This document shows positions 26,801 through 34,194 of a DNA stretch of 64,000 nt, one piece after another. Each line of letters begins with the position of its first letter. Positions within the stretch are counted from its first letter, which is position 1. The notes under the pieces were generated by a model. It saw only the letters and a program-made list of their open reading frames with translations, was not told the DNA's origin and searched no databases. The DNA is from Anthopleura xanthogrammica. Its lineage: Eukaryota; Cnidaria; Anthozoa; Actiniaria; Actiniidae. The stretch covers positions 2,851,166 to 2,915,165 of the forward strand of contig OZ025219.1 in the NCBI GenBank assembly GCA_964019055.1. The letters are read 5' to 3'. A program made the position numbers and the translations under genes.

Positions 26801-29800
26801 TAACGAATTGAGTCGTAGCGTACTATAGTAGTAAGCAGGGGCGTAGCGAGGAGTTAGGATCTGGGAGGGCACCTCAAAAATCGCCGAAGGAAAAGAAAAA
26901 AAGGGAACGCCGCGCGCGATGATAACAGATGCAAATAAAACAAAATAAGCAAAATCGCCGCAACACTTGCGGCTATCAAACTCTCACCAAAAAAGTTGGG
27001 GGCGCCCAGAGTTAAAAGCAACAAAAAGATAAAAAAACAAATAATCAAACAAAAAATTGCCTAATTACCAAAAAATTGCCCCCCCTCCCCCCCCCCCCCC
27101 CCCCTGCCTCCCTCCCTACGCTACTGGTAGTAAGCAAAGACAGAAAAAGGTATGGTGAGTGAGTGCTCCTGCGTTCGATTCCTACATACATTAACATATT
27201 TTTATTTAGAAATTCAATCTTTCACTGTAATAAGTTTGATATATTTAGAAAGATAAACTGAGAAATTTCCCTAGTGTTCTTCCTCTGGAATCTGATTGGA
27301 TATCCAAAACACCAATGATCTTCTTTTGGAATTTGATGGGGTTTCAAATTTCCTAGCAGATTCACCGGCGTATTAAACCCCATACACGTGAGAGAATAAA
27401 TTTTTAATAATGACTCTTTTTTTTTCCCATCAGAAAACTCTCCTCCTCAATTCGTCGACACGTCATCCATTCTTTACCTAACAGTGAACGTTTCGAACAG
27501 ATTGACTTTCATGGCCAAAGACCCAGATGGAGATAAAATAAGATTCGACATACCTGGACCTCCAGATGATGCAAGGTTATGGACAAACGAGTCTTCCATA
27601 ACTATGGAATGGTTGGTTACCACAAAATCGGTAAAATATACACACACAAGTTTGAATTTCTCATCTTTCTGAGGAGATTGATTTTGCTCGTGCAAAGATT
27701 TGGGAATGATAAAGACTTTAGTTGAACAAAGTATCTTTTAAACAGGTACAATTGGAAATAATTGCTACAGACGACAAGGGAGCGACTTCTGTTTTAAGGC
27801 CGGTGCTGCACATCTGTGCATGTCACAGTGGTGGTGACTGCTTGACAAGTAATCAAGAAGAAGTGGATCGTAATAATAGTCGTTTCAGTATCATGTCCTG
27901 TCAGTGTCCAAGTGGTTACTCTGGTCGACTCTGTGAGAGTGATATTGATGCTTGTGAGGTGAATATGAACCCATGTTACCCTGGAGTACAGTGTAAAGAT
28001 TTACCAGCTCCTGCTAATGTTACCGGATATGAATGTGGACCGTGCCCGCCTGGATTCTCGGGACAAGGAGATTCTTGTTCAGGTAGGTGAATTAAAGTCA
28101 ATATATACCATTTATACAATACTTTTGAGTGGCATACCATGTGATACTTAATTGCCGCATTTTCTAGGCCTCAATGACTGATAGGAAGGAATAGTTGAAT
28201 ATTGCCGCATAAATAACGGTTTTCCTGCATTCTGAATGGCCGTATTTTTAATGAAGGGGTAAAGAATTGCCAATCTTTTATCACTGAAACTTAAATTTAT
28301 CATGGAACCTTTATTCTTTTTCTCATACTATTAACACTTTTGATAGATATCGATGAATGTGATGGTTCTGCACACGGCTGTTCCCAAATCTGTGCTAACA
28401 CTCCTGGATCATTCACCTGTGGTTGTACCCATGGTTACCTGCTAGATACCGATGGTCGCACATGTGATGGTGAGTCAAGTTTAATTCATTTGGTGATAAT
28501 GAATTCATTTGTTTGGCATGCCGTTTAAATAACCGCTTTGGTACATTGTTTGTAGACGTGAATGAGTGCGATCCAGCCAGTGACTGTATGCAAGGATGTG
28601 TAAATACTCCGGGTAATTACAGATGTATTTGTGACAAGTACTTTACAACAGATCCTGCCAATCACAAGAGATGCATACGTAAGTGATTATAGTGGAATAT
28701 ATTAAGTAGCTATTGGGAAGTTGCAGATGTACCTGTATCACGTACTTTGCAATAGATCCTGCAAATTTTATGACGCATATGTTGTGCTATTTTCCTTTAG
28801 CGGAGTCTCCCTGTAAGAATGGTAATCACAAGTGTGAGCATATTTGTTACGTTTCCGATGGTGCCAATCACTGTGCATGTCAACCTGGATACGATCTTCA
28901 ACGTGACAATACATCATGCTCAGGTAACGTTAGTTATTATCGCCACGCAAAAATTGCTTGCTTAACAAGTCTTGATGCCCTATTTTTCTTACACTTGATA
29001 ATTTTTTCAGACATCGATGAATGCACAACAGGTAAGAATCGCTGTAATCAAAACTGCCGCAATACCATTGGTTGGTACGACTGTTATTGTCATCCTGGAT
29101 ATCGTCTGGATACTGACAACGTGACATGCATCGGTAAGAGAAGATACAGAAATCTTTCTTTCTTTTTAATAATATGCTATGTCGGGGGTAAAAGAAAAAC
29201 AGTGACAGGGTTTGAGGACTTTGGAAGGGAAGGTTAGGGAGAAGAAAAAAAGAGGAAGGAGGGAGCGGGTTTCTTTTCTTTCCCGCACCCTAATGTTGAC
29301 TTGCTTTCCAGACATCGACGAGTGCCTTGAATGGATTTTCAACTGCTCAGCTCATCTGCGTTGCCGTAATATTATTGGCTCTTACGAATGCAAGTGCAGG
29401 AATGGCCTTGTGTTGAATGGCAGCGAATGTCAAGGTACGTAGTATACTGCTATTTTTGAAAAAAGATTGAAGGGGCGAACTGCGATTAGCCAAGTAAAAT
29501 AAGACATTTTCATTTCAAAAATCACAAGATGAACAAAGCATTACCACTAGCTCGCCATCTGAGGTCTTTGCTGAATGGTGCAGGCACTGTTTAGGTGTGA
29601 ATATGAGGAAATTCTTATTACCCGCCGTTTTTTTTTTCGTTCGTGCAATCGCCAATCACCGATCACCATTCGCCGTTCGGCCCTTCAACCTTTTTTGAAA
29701 TAGCTGTAAAGTAACTTATATAACACCTGCTTTCCAAATCCTTTATTCGGATTTTCTCTCTCATTATTTCCAACTTGATAATGACCTGCGGTCCACACCC

Positions 29801-31128
29801 ATATGAAGTGCTAACATGGTAATAGAAGAGTGATATATTTGTTTTATTCTAGAACCTGAGAAACCAACCACCGACCGAACACCATCAACGTCAAGACCAC
29901 CATCAGAAAGAGATATCCAGAACTCTGTCAATGTTACCATCCAAGGACTCAACATAAGTGAGGTAAGAGTAGAGTGCCTTAAGCAACGAATGGCAAAACA
30001 CAGGTTTTATCTCATGTATGTATTTGACGCAGTTACTGTAAAATAAGGATTGTATTATGTTTACGATAAATGAATATTCATGATAGTAAGAGTGAATAGT
30101 AAATGTTGACATGACATTTCCGCAGTGGAACCAAGAAAAGGATCTCGTATTTAAGCAAGCTGTAGCCAGGGAAGTTACTGAGTTCTGTGCTAAGAGTCAG
30201 AGATGTTTTGGACGTAAGAGAAGAGTAAGGTAAGTATGTTGAATTAAATGGAAGAACAGAAAGGAAGAAAGAAAGAAAGAATAAGAAATTGATAATATCA
30301 AATGTTTTTCAGGCGTTCCAATAGCGCCAATGTCACCTTTACAGCACAAGAAGTCCATCTTCTGCCAGGTTACCCAGTGCAATTGTCTTACTCGTCCATC
30401 CCTGATCAAATGATTGCTGCTGTAGCATTCTACATTAAGGCCCCATCAGGAGTCGCCATTGGAGTCACTGACACAGTTGATAGGGATCTTCTTGTTGCTA
30501 TTGTCAATGGATCTCTCGCCCGTATCAGCCGAGCCATCAACAAGAAAATACTGTCTGTATCCGTGTATATGGCTGAAAAAACAACAGACCAACCCACTGA
30601 ACCTACTATGCCTACTGACACCAGAAGTTATAAAGAAAATCCAGCATATATCCTTTATCTCATCATTGGTGGATCAGTATTCGGGGCTCTTTTAATCATT
30701 GCCATTGTTGCTGTAATTATCAGGTCAGTATGTCCAAAGGGCTGCTCTTATGGCATGTACCTCTACAAACTATGTTTAGAGATTCCAATAAATCTTTCTT
30801 TCTACCCCGCTGCTAGCAGAGATCCATTTTCGGCTTTGCTCCGTCAGTATTGAAAACTTTGTCGTTCATTGTACAGTCAGCGCGTGTGTGTATTTGTAAA
30901 CAAAACACTCACACCAGTCTCTAATCCATAACCAGCACAAACGATTCCTGGATACTCTTCTTATTCTTTTTCTTTTCATGGAATAGGAAATCAAGAGACA
31001 ATTCCCCTGCAGCCATCAAGAAACAAGTGGAAATAGAGATGAAAATGCAGCATGGAGACTTCAGCCTCCACAATCTGGGAGCTGATGTTCTTGACACAGA
31101 TAAACCAGCATACCAAATACACACATGA
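8577..31128 (+). CDS. Mosaic SRCR/CUB/FN3-NIDO-AMOP-VWD-EGF single-pass membrane protein (mucin-4-like), 37 exons
   Basis: Exons: 8577-8655, 9495-9815, 10833-10992, 11874-12061, 12616-12918, 13431-13763, 14458-14623, 15672-15859, 16549-16857, 17321-17596, 18260-18428, 19584-19765, 20153-20488, 20877-21173, 21304-21484, 21793-21977, 22224-22481, 22792-22836, 23153-23298, 23376-23726, 23802-23902, 24313-24417, 24495-25051, 25266-25484, 25573-25902, 25993-26247, 27434-27630, 27746-28082, 28347-28469, 28556-28678, 28801-28923, 29011-29133, 29312-29434, 29853-29962, 30126-30229, 30313-30723, 30987-31128. All are GT-AG, all phases match, and the sum is 7956 nt (2651 aa plus stop). The acceptor at 22223 is the weakest. 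The protein would be secreted to the surface and anchored by one TM helix near residue 2580. NIDO-AMOP-VWD-EGF-TM is the order seen in MUC4-type and coral mucin-like proteins; an adhesion, mucus or skeletal-matrix role is inferred. Confidence 0.9.
8690..8831. mobile_element. Palindromic MITE, ATAGACCCCTT family, copy 1
   Basis: Nearly perfect inverted repeat: AATAGACCCCTTGCAGCACG at one end and its exact complement at the other, extending over about 43 bp per arm. It lies 34 bp inside intron 1 of the mosaic gene. Other copies are at 40133-40258 and 31741-31800. Confidence 0.85.
8908..9170 (+). mobile_element. tRNA-derived SINE
   Basis: Starts with an A-box-like TGGCGTAGCGGTGA and a B box GGGTTCGATTGC about 45 bp on, the internal Pol III promoter arrangement. 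A CT-rich body and an A-rich end (TTTTAATAAAAAAAAC) follow. It sits in intron 1. It does not fold as an intact tRNA. Confidence 0.7.
9495..12918 (+). CDS. Exons 2-5: SRCR1, CUB1, FN3-1
   Basis: Exon 2 (residues ~27-133) is a group A SRCR domain: [28 protein letters not shown] and the six canonical Cys, plus one extra Cys in GGNC. Exons 3-4 (residues ~134-249) form a CUB domain ([15 protein letters not shown]) split by a phase 2 intron; it retains only one Cys, so the usual CUB disulfides are missing. Exon 5 (residues ~250-350) is an FN3-type domain with several NxS/T sites. Every module starts and ends in phase 1. Confidence 0.85.
9979..10277. mobile_element. Two adjacent inverted-repeat modules (MITE)
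   Basis: 9979-10139 is a fold-back unit (GTTATACAATGGTTT and GAGTGGCATACCG recur inverted). It is followed by a second pair, ATCCCACACCATAGAAAATA at 10144 and its complement at 10258-10277. Related sequence occurs at about 28115-28260. Located in intron 2. Confidence 0.7.
10489..10596. mobile_element. Short fold-back element
   Basis: GCTAGTCTTCACCAGGCATA and TAAGCTTCTA recur inverted as TAGAAGCTTA and TGCCTGATGAAAACTAG. Intron 2 of the mosaic gene. Confidence 0.6.
11262..11715 (+). mobile_element. Dispersed repeat with GGGAGTACTCCCTATA end
   Basis: Starts GGGGGGAGTACTCCCTATAG and contains repeated AAAGGGTACC and CTTTTCAGG blocks. An inverted, shorter copy lies at 42090-42300. Intron 3. The 122-aa ORF here is not supported as a gene. 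Confidence 0.65.
12154..12440 (-). mobile_element. tRNA-derived SINE with (ACCTTT)n tail
   Basis: On the minus strand GGCACAGTTGGCTAGTG (A box) and GAGTTCGATTCCC (B box) form a tRNA-like head. The element ends AAATAAAGTCGACC followed by TTTACC repeats, as in SINEs that share a LINE 3' end. Intron 4. A second head copy is at 14275-14390. Confidence 0.7.
13262..13295 (+). ncRNA. Degenerate hammerhead-like core
   Basis: CTGAAGA, a hairpin GGTCT/AGACC, then GAAA matches the CUGANGA-stem II-GAAA order of hammerhead ribozymes, with one extra A before the stem. Stems I and III are not evident. It is probably a relic of a retroelement end. Confidence 0.25.
13431..17596 (+). CDS. Exons 6-10: SRCR2, CUB2, FN3-2, FN3-3
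   Basis: Exon 6 (residues ~351-461) is a second group A SRCR with six Cys ([19 protein letters not shown]). Exons 7-8 (~462-579) form CUB2, again Cys-poor, starting with [10 protein letters not shown], and split at the same phase 2 position as CUB1. Exons 9 and 10 (~580-774) each encode one FN3 domain; exon 10 has the clear LQWNPIP and GxxYxVRY-type strands. This is a repeat of the SRCR-CUB-FN3 block with an added FN3. Confidence 0.85.
14275..14390 (-). mobile_element. tRNA-derived SINE head (same family as 12154-12440)
   Basis: The minus strand carries GGCAAAGTTGCTTAGTG and GAGTTCGATTCCCAGTGA in the same order and spacing as the copy at 12154-12440. The tail is not recognisable. Intron 6. 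Confidence 0.65.
15021..15275. mobile_element. TIR element with internal direct repeats
   Basis: TGTTTTATCATTCAAATTAT at the left recurs inverted as ATAATTTGAATGATAACA at the right. Inside, GCGCATGAGCAGACCGTTAT occurs twice as a direct repeat 48 bp apart. Intron 7. Confidence 0.7.
16322..16402. repeat. Three palindromic CAATATCTAGATATTG units
   Basis: CAATATCTTGATATTG, CAATATCTAGATATTG and CAATATGTAGATATTG follow each other at about 30-bp spacing with CACTG(G/A)TA-like spacers. Intron 8. No function is recognised. Confidence 0.7.
17826..17870. repeat. (CAA)n microsatellite
   Basis: About 15 CAA/AAC triplets in intron 10. The open frame across it (poly-Asn) is not part of the gene. Confidence 0.9.
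18260..21173 (+). CDS. Exons 11-14: CUB3, FN3-4, FN3-5
   Basis: Exons 11-12 (residues ~775-891) make CUB3 ([28 protein letters not shown]), which keeps Cys pairs, split by a phase 2 intron that holds a 676-bp palindrome. Exons 13 and 14 (~892-1102) are FN3 domains; exon 14 shows ILVKWDPIP and GYHVYY. N-glycosylation sequons are frequent in exon 13. The CUB-FN3-FN3 order matches the preceding block without its SRCR. Confidence 0.85.
18815..19490. mobile_element. 676-bp near-perfect palindrome in intron 11
   Basis: The centre lies between 19152 and 19153 (ATAATAAATA/TATTTATTAT). Two arms of about 338 bp match almost base for base out to AGGATATTACATGGCCGCGC. Each arm end is itself a smaller inverted repeat (TTTATCTTCGAGTGTTGATA with its complement). 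A diverged half-copy is at 35205-35310. It is probably a fold-back transposon. Confidence 0.9.
19826..20070. mobile_element. TIR element of the AGCTATTTC..GGTTG family, diverged copy
   Basis: Shares in order AAAAAAGGTTG, CATGTTGCATGTTACAT, GGTCACAACAATATGGAATT, ATTTACATATGCATGAAT and TACAACATGCAAAATG with the elements at 43286 and 51577. It holds a single CAACATGCA where the 43-kb copy has its heptamer array. Intron 12. Confidence 0.7.
21304..22836 (+). CDS. Exons 15-18: CUB4, FN3-6, short Pro/Thr linker
   Basis: Exons 15-16 (residues ~1103-1224) form the most canonical CUB of the protein ([31 protein letters not shown]), with the usual Cys. Exon 17 (~1225-1310) is a divergent FN3-like domain with a weak acceptor (ATGATAG). 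Exon 18 is a 45-nt exon giving a Pro/Thr-rich linker ([14 protein letters not shown]) that separates the N-terminal modules from the mucin-4-like half. Confidence 0.8.
23153..24417 (+). CDS. Exons 19-22: NIDO domain
   Basis: Residues ~1326-1560. The start [10 protein letters not shown], then the strand [26 protein letters not shown] and FQAVIITDG are the hallmarks of the nidogen extracellular (NIDO) domain found in nidogen, alpha-tectorin and MUC4. The internal introns here are phase 0 and 2, unlike the phase 1 edges of the SRCR/CUB/FN3 modules, so this half has a different gene history. Confidence 0.88.
24495..25051 (+). CDS. Exon 23: AMOP domain
   Basis: A 557-nt exon (residues ~1561-1745). 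The Cys-rich part [34 protein letters not shown] and YVRCCERS is the AMOP signature (adhesion-associated domain of MUC4 and related proteins). It lies between NIDO and VWD, exactly as in MUC4-type proteins. Confidence 0.88.
25266..26247 (+). CDS. Exons 24-26: von Willebrand factor type D domain and extension
   Basis: Residues ~1746-2013. [20 protein letters not shown] is the classic VWD start, and [14 protein letters not shown] near the end of exon 25 is the typical calcium-site loop. Exon 26 is the conserved post-VWD region with several NxS/T sites. In MUC4 family members this region ends a GDPH-containing VWD; the GDPH motif is intact here. Acid-labile autocleavage in some relatives occurs at GD/PH, which is inference for this protein. 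Confidence 0.88.
26715..26791. mobile_element. Short MITE
   Basis: ATAATGACAGCTTAAAAA and GGTACACA recur inverted as TGTGTACATTTTTAAGCT and GTCATTATA. Intron 26. Confidence 0.7.
26836..27126. mobile_element. hAT-type MITE with 8-bp target duplication
   Basis: Begins CAGGGGCGTAGCGAGG and ends CCTACGCTACTG. GTAGTAAG stands directly on both sides (26828-26835 and 27127-27134). An 8-bp duplication and CAG-start TIRs are typical of hAT elements. It contains a long C tract near 27080-27106. Intron 26. Confidence 0.85.
27434..28082 (+). CDS. Exons 27-28: beta-sandwich-like stretch and first two EGF-like repeats
   Basis: Residues ~2014-2191. [19 protein letters not shown] and IIATDDKGA resemble the strand and calcium-loop pattern of cadherin/Ig-like sandwich domains. 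The second part of exon 28 has two EGF-like repeats ([24 protein letters not shown]). A phase 0 intron divides the sandwich. Confidence 0.75.
28347..29434 (+). CDS. Exons 29-33: five calcium-binding EGF repeats
   Basis: Five exons of exactly 123 nt, each phase 1-1 and each one EGF repeat (residues ~2192-2396). DIDEC starts mark calcium-binding EGFs in exons 29, 32 and 33; exon 30 has DVNEC; exon 31 (PESPC) lacks the calcium signature. The equal exon length points to expansion by whole-exon duplication. A decayed partial copy of exon 30 lies at 28713-28780. Confidence 0.9.
28713..28780 (+). pseudogene. Decayed duplicate of EGF exon 30
   Basis: TTGCAGATGTACCTGTATCA and GTACTTTGCAATAGATCCTG align with TTACAGATGTATTTGTGACA and GTACTTTACAACAGATCCTG of exon 30. 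The copy sits 35 bp beyond the exon 30 donor, lacks the 5' part with the first Cys residues and has no proper donor. Confidence 0.75.
29449..29712. mobile_element. TIR element with degenerate heptamers
   Basis: Ends CTATTTTTGAAAAAAGATTG and CAACCTTTTTTGAAATAGCT match the termini of the 43-kb element. Near 29645-29685 five diverged 7-bp units (CAATCGC, CAATCAC, CGATCAC, CATTCGC, CGTTCGG) lie in tandem. Intron 33. Confidence 0.6.
29853..31128 (+). CDS. Exons 34-37: juxtamembrane domain, cleavage-like site, TM helix, cytoplasmic tail
   Basis: Exon 34 opens with a Pro/Thr/Ser linker. Exons 34-36 encode a SEA-like folded region interrupted by RKRRVRR, a strong proprotein-convertase-type basic site formed across the exon 35/36 junction. 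A second Thr/Pro stretch precedes the TM helix ([20 protein letters not shown], ~2580-2603). The 47-residue tail is basic and then mixed, ending YQIHT. SEA assignment is tentative. The stop TGA is at 31126-31128. Confidence 0.8.
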
Positions 31129-31398
31129 GTATGTTGTTCATTTTTATAATGCACCTCTTACATCTGTCTTCGTCCTTGCAGCTTTGCTGAACAAGACAAA
31201 AGTCTTTCTTCCATAGTTATCTTAAAAGCTTTTTATTTGCAAAATGCATATATATTGGCGACTTCAGTCTTTTATATATATATATACATATATACATACA
31301 GATATTTTTGTAGACAAAGTAGCCAAAGCAGGCTTAGGCGTCGGCTAAGGCTAGATTTGAATGAAGTTTCATATATATTCGTTACATGTAGTTAGGGT

Positions 31399-31429
31399 AT
31401 GATGAGGGACTGAAATAAAAGTCCGAAAC
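31399..31429 (+). ncRNA. Degenerate hammerhead-like core overlapping the likely polyA signal
   Basis: TGATGA, then GGAC/GTCC as a 4-bp stem and GAAAC follow the hammerhead core order, but the first C is A. The loop of the stem contains AATAAA (31414-31419), the best polyadenylation signal for the mosaic gene, about 285 nt after its stop. Confidence 0.3.
31414..31419 (+). promoter_or_regulatory. Candidate polyadenylation signal of the mosaic gene
   Basis: AATAAA, the first canonical signal downstream of the stop at 31128; a second lies near 31600. Assignment is by position. Confidence 0.5.
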
Positions 31430-31740
31430 ATTGGCAACAATTGATATATGTTTAATCCTTTTGGTTTAATTTTCAATCAATCTTCTACTTCTCATGAGAG
31501 TAGTGCATCCTAAAGGATCCAGATAGCCGCTGTTCAGCTACAATTTTCAAGTAGAGTTAGGGTATCTTGCGTGATTGTAGATTAAAGTCAGCAAAAGTGC
31601 TAATAAAACGAGGAAAAAAGGTATTTATTAGTTGTCATTTAGCTACAATTTCACGCCAACTAAACACATGCACAGGTCATGCTGACCCAATAGAAATTAA
31701 TTGTTTAAACCTATGAAGAATGATGACCAATTCCAAGACA

Positions 31741-31800
31741 ATAGACCCCTTTCACGTGACGTCAGAGCAGCTCAATTTGGAAGGCAAAGCAATATGAAAA
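31741..31800. mobile_element. ATAGACCCCTT MITE, one-ended fragment
   Basis: ATAGACCCCTTTCACGTGAC followed by GAGCAGCTCAATTTGG matches one end of the copy at 40133-40258. The other end is absent nearby. Confidence 0.65.
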
Positions 31801-32251
31801 TATATAAAACTATATCATGGAAATTGTATACCCCGTAAATCCCGAAAAGCATAACCTATCCAACGGATCATCCACTTATAAGCTATTTATGGGAATACCC
31901 CCCCCCCCCCCTTAGCCGTTCTCAACTTCAATAACAGTAAATTTATATGGACTACAGATAATGTAGTATAGTTTATCACTACTATCGCAAAATATGCCAC
32001 GTTTATGCCCTGATTGCACGTGATCGTACCTTGGGAGTATAATTCTTTTTTCTATTTCATTGACATTAATATTCCACCGCCAGCGTTATAGTTGTTAAAC
32101 AAGCTTAAGGAATGACACGTAAACCGATAGCATTGGTCTAAAATGGGAAAACGATTACTGACCGTCAATACAGATAATTATACATTTTACTCATTATCTT
32201 GCTTCTGATTGGCCAAGAGCCCTCAGCCAATCCCTGATATCGTGTGAACTC

Positions 32252-32308
32252 GACATGATAAATGTATTATCTGTAGGTTTTACCTACAGATAATACATTT
32301 ATCATGTT
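32252..32308. repeat. 27-bp inverted repeat with 3-nt loop
   Basis: GACATGATAAATGTATTATC and CTGTAGGT are followed, after TTT, by their complement with one mismatch. Confidence 0.85.
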
Positions 32309-32408
32309 GAGAAGTCAAAGGTCACAATTATGGAAATGGAAATACGTTTGCTATTTTTTTCGAAAGCAGACTTTAATCTTTATTCTTAGTTTACAAAATG
32401 TATAATAA

Positions 32409-32556
32409 AACAATTATTGAATTCGGTTTTCACATGATATCGTAAATATCAAGACCTCGGCCGTTTTATCCGCCTCAGCCTACGGCTTCGGCAGATAACA
32501 CGGCCTTGGTCTTAATAATTTACGATATCATGCTCAACCTCATCCAATAATTGTTT
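32409..32556. mobile_element. Fold-back element
   Basis: AAACAATTATTG, CATGATATCGTAAAT and AAGACCTCGGCCGTTTTATC recur inverted as GATAACACGGCCTTGGTCTT, ATTTACGATATCATG and CAATAATTGTTT, around a GGCTTCGGC-type loop. Confidence 0.75.
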
Positions 32557-32734
32557 ATTAAAAAACTCATTAATATTCAACGACCATTTTGTCCAATCCG
32601 ATGCTCACTTTTGGTCAAGAGGAAAACATTTTATACCGCATAAAGTACTTTTCAAATTTAAAGCCCGGGGAGGGATTTGAATTCGGGCCAGGGGAATAAT
32701 GGGGTAGAATAGAAGAACAATGGAATGCAAATGA

Positions 32735-32784
32735 ACATGAAGCATTATATAATGGCACATGTGTCATTATATAATGCTTCATGT
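32735..32784. repeat. Perfect 20-bp inverted repeat
   Basis: ACATGAAGCATTATATAATG and its exact complement, separated by 10 nt, inside the 32565-33431 element. Confidence 0.9.
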
Positions 32785-32879
32785 CCTTAGGCAGTACAAA
32801 AATGAAATATAACAGGCATTGAATAATCATAACATTTATTTCGTGATTGCTTTGTTACTTACTCAAATGAAAAGTATAA

Positions 32880-33288
32880 TTGTTGAATACTGAGCCCGAC
32901 ATAACAACTTTGGCTGGGTTAGAAGTATCTGGTAAAACCATGTTACTTAACAATTCATCTGCGACTTCGAAATCTAACGAGTCAAGATCTTCTAGAACGT
33001 TGGAACAGCTTTCATTTATTGTACTATTCCAATGTCAATTTCAAACGAACGCTGCTCTTTGGAAGAATCTTTGTTGGCTCTACCAATTTGCCATTCGGAA
33101 AAGACTTTAAAGGCCCACTTCGTAGAGGAACGTGTGGACTTTGGGATGCACTCTTCCAATGTGTTTTTTTCTTCTTCTTTAGACTTTGGTGGCTTAAACT
33201 GCCGCTTTGGAGGCATGTTGTTACTCATCCAAAAGCTAGTCCCGAAAGACTTCACATGCAAATGAAATACTGAAAAAGTTCTGCACAT
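32880..33288 (-). pseudogene. Frameshifted ORF resembling ZMYM/KIAA1958-like (Crypton-derived) N-terminal region
   Basis: The minus frame from 33288 gives 90 aa including CIPKSTRSSTKWAFKVFSEW, which looks like the helix preceding the tyrosine-recombinase-like domain in Crypton-derived metazoan proteins. After the stop near 33017 an acidic, coding-like stretch (VLEDLDSLDFEVADELLSNM) continues in another frame to a donor-like GAGTAAGT near 32865. The frame break suggests a decayed gene. Family assignment rests on resemblance only. Confidence 0.35.
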
Positions 33289-33461
33289 TTGAATTTCTAA
33301 TTTTATTCATCTATTATTACTGTAGATCAATTCCCAAATGCAAACAACCCGCCTTTTTCTTTTGTTTTCTCGCATCAATACATGATAATTTCATCGATAT
33401 TGGACAAAATGGTCGTTGAATATTAATGAGTTTCTTAAGCTAATCAATAAACTCGCAGCAC

Positions 33462-33524
33462 GTGTTTTATCAGGTATAAAATCCCTCGGGCTTCGCCCTC
33501 GGGATTTTATACCTGATAAAACAC
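33462..33524. repeat. 29-bp hairpin with CTTCG loop
   Basis: GTGTTTTATCAGGTATAAAA and CCCTCGGG are followed, after CTTCG, by the complement with two mismatches. It flanks the TIR element and mirrors the fold-back on its other side. Confidence 0.85.
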
Positions 33525-34194
33525 TCCTGCTCGTTTATTAAATAGTACATACTCACTTCCAAAGTCAAATCATCTGAAGTCTTTTAACATTCCTTTGAGG
33601 TTCACAAATGCACCAATCCCGGATTTTCTGGCTTGTGCGACTACCATCCAATGGTTAGTTTCCCCAATAGAATATAGAATGTCCGACAAAGAAACTCAAA
33701 TTCAAAATATATATTTAGTAGTTATCGATGTTTTTCTTATTGTACCTTTAGAATGTATTTATTCTAAGAAAAACAATTAAAATTTATTTCAAAAACAGAT
33801 TTTAGCTTGACCACCGTGACATAGCAACAGTAACTAGGGAAGTAGAACAGTTAAATAGAGATCGGTATTCCCCCCTCTCCCTACGTAGTATAATAATTCG
33901 CATCTTCGTGCTCTGGAATTGTATTATAATCTTGGGAAACATGGACGACAAAGACCCACAACCTTTGGTTCTATTTTCAGATTCTATTTATTTATATCTG
34001 GAAAAAGAAATGCATAAATGTATGAATGACTTAAAGCAAGAAAAGAACCCGAATTTATAAAGATATGAAGGTAAAAAAAGATGGATGGATGACTTACTGA
34101 AGGTACCTCATGAAAATGTGATATCACCGATGAAAAAAGTGCGACTTATGTATATTATTTAGCCCAAGGAATATAACACACCGGTTTTTCTGAA

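Larger units (their letters stand above)
32565..33431 (-). mobile_element. 867-bp element with perfect 33-bp TIRs
   Basis: The left TIR (32565-32597, ACTCATTAATATTCAACGAC and on) is matched perfectly by its complement at 33399-33431. It encloses a minus-strand ORF remnant and a 20-bp hairpin at 32735-32784. No transposase catalytic domain is seen. Confidence 0.8.
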
